From the NCBI GenBank assembly GCA_903928045.1, contig CAIYPH010000191.1, positions 1 through 5,366 of the forward strand: 5,366 nucleotides of DNA. Reading direction: 5' to 3'. The notes beneath the pieces are model-generated. The model ran no database searches, had not been told where the DNA came from, and worked only from the letters and a program-made list of their open reading frames with translations. This document shows, piece by piece, positions 5,288-5,366 of this stretch. The position numbers were made by a program, and so were the translations under genes. The DNA is from an uncultured Rhodospirillales bacterium. GTDB lineage: Bacteria; Pseudomonadota; Alphaproteobacteria; Acetobacterales; Acetobacteraceae. The number at the start of each line of letters is the position of its first letter. Position 1 is the stretch's first letter.

Positions 5288-5316
5288 TTTTAAACGGTTG
5301 CTGCACTGCAAAGCAA
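5288..5316 (-). promoter_or_regulatory. Candidate promoter of the beta-strand-repeat gene
   Basis: On the minus strand TTGCTT (5316-5311) is followed, after 16 bp, by TTTAAA (5294-5289), or after 17 bp by TTAAAA (5293-5288). This resembles a sigma-70 type -35/-10 pair, with about 3-4 of 6 consensus matches in each box. It sits about 40 bases before the start codon, a sensible distance. The match is modest and hand-scored. Confidence 0.3.
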
Positions 5317-5366
5317 GGAAGAATCCCCGGGGATGTCCCGCCCGATGTTGAAATAGGTTGGTCGGC

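Noticed and set aside
3791..5293. Several long plus-strand frames opposite the beta-repeat gene
   Set aside because: They are antisense to a gene with a clear ribosome binding site, terminator and coherent repeat pattern.
1..5366. CRISPR array, tRNA, rRNA, insertion sequence or phage genes
   Set aside because: No regularly spaced direct repeats, no tRNA T-loop or rRNA signatures, and no transposase, integrase or structural phage gene could be recognised.

Overview
The window looks like chromosomal DNA from a high-GC alphaproteobacterium, most likely of the family Acetobacteraceae (inference). Three things point there. Coding regions have very high third-position GC. A poly-T/poly-A double hairpin element of a type I recall as common between Acetobacteraceae genes lies at about 1035-1161. 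The gene content also fits: a short RlpA, a Hint_2-like protein with the C-terminal domain I associate with this family, and a Ser/Thr/Gly-rich beta-strand-repeat protein. No database search was possible, so the lineage is provisional.

Layout. Positions 1-554 hold no gene I can support. The first 300 bases are about 54% GC by hand count, clearly below the rest, and are full of small inverted repeats. A leftward gene may start at position 21 and run off the window. Just before the first firm gene is a 29-nt imperfect hairpin (505-533) flanked by two copies of the 9-mer CAGGACGAA. Positions 555-1028 encode a 157-residue periplasmic RlpA-like (double-psi beta-barrel) protein. The symmetric repeat element at about 1035-1161 separates it from a two-gene rightward operon. 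That operon is a class I SAM-dependent methyltransferase (1220-2173), coupled by a TGATG overlap to a degenerate Hint-domain protein (2173-3156).

The right half is on the minus strand. A single-domain CheY-like response regulator (3582-3178) converges on the Hint gene, with a perfect 16-bp palindrome in the 21-bp gap. Upstream of it, a 488-residue cysteine-free beta-strand-repeat protein (5250-3784) is followed by a strong 14-bp stem-loop terminator. Its promoter probably lies in 5251-5366.

How the genes relate. Only the methyltransferase and Hint genes are clearly linked, as one translationally coupled transcript. The beta-repeat protein looks like a secreted surface protein, possibly exported by a type I system, and RlpA acts on the cell wall, so envelope biology is a loose common theme. 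The most unusual item is the Hint protein: it keeps the fold-defining sequence of the family but has alanine where the catalytic cysteine should be, and it lacks the usual downstream histidine motif. I found no CRISPR array, tRNA, rRNA, transposase or complete defence system.
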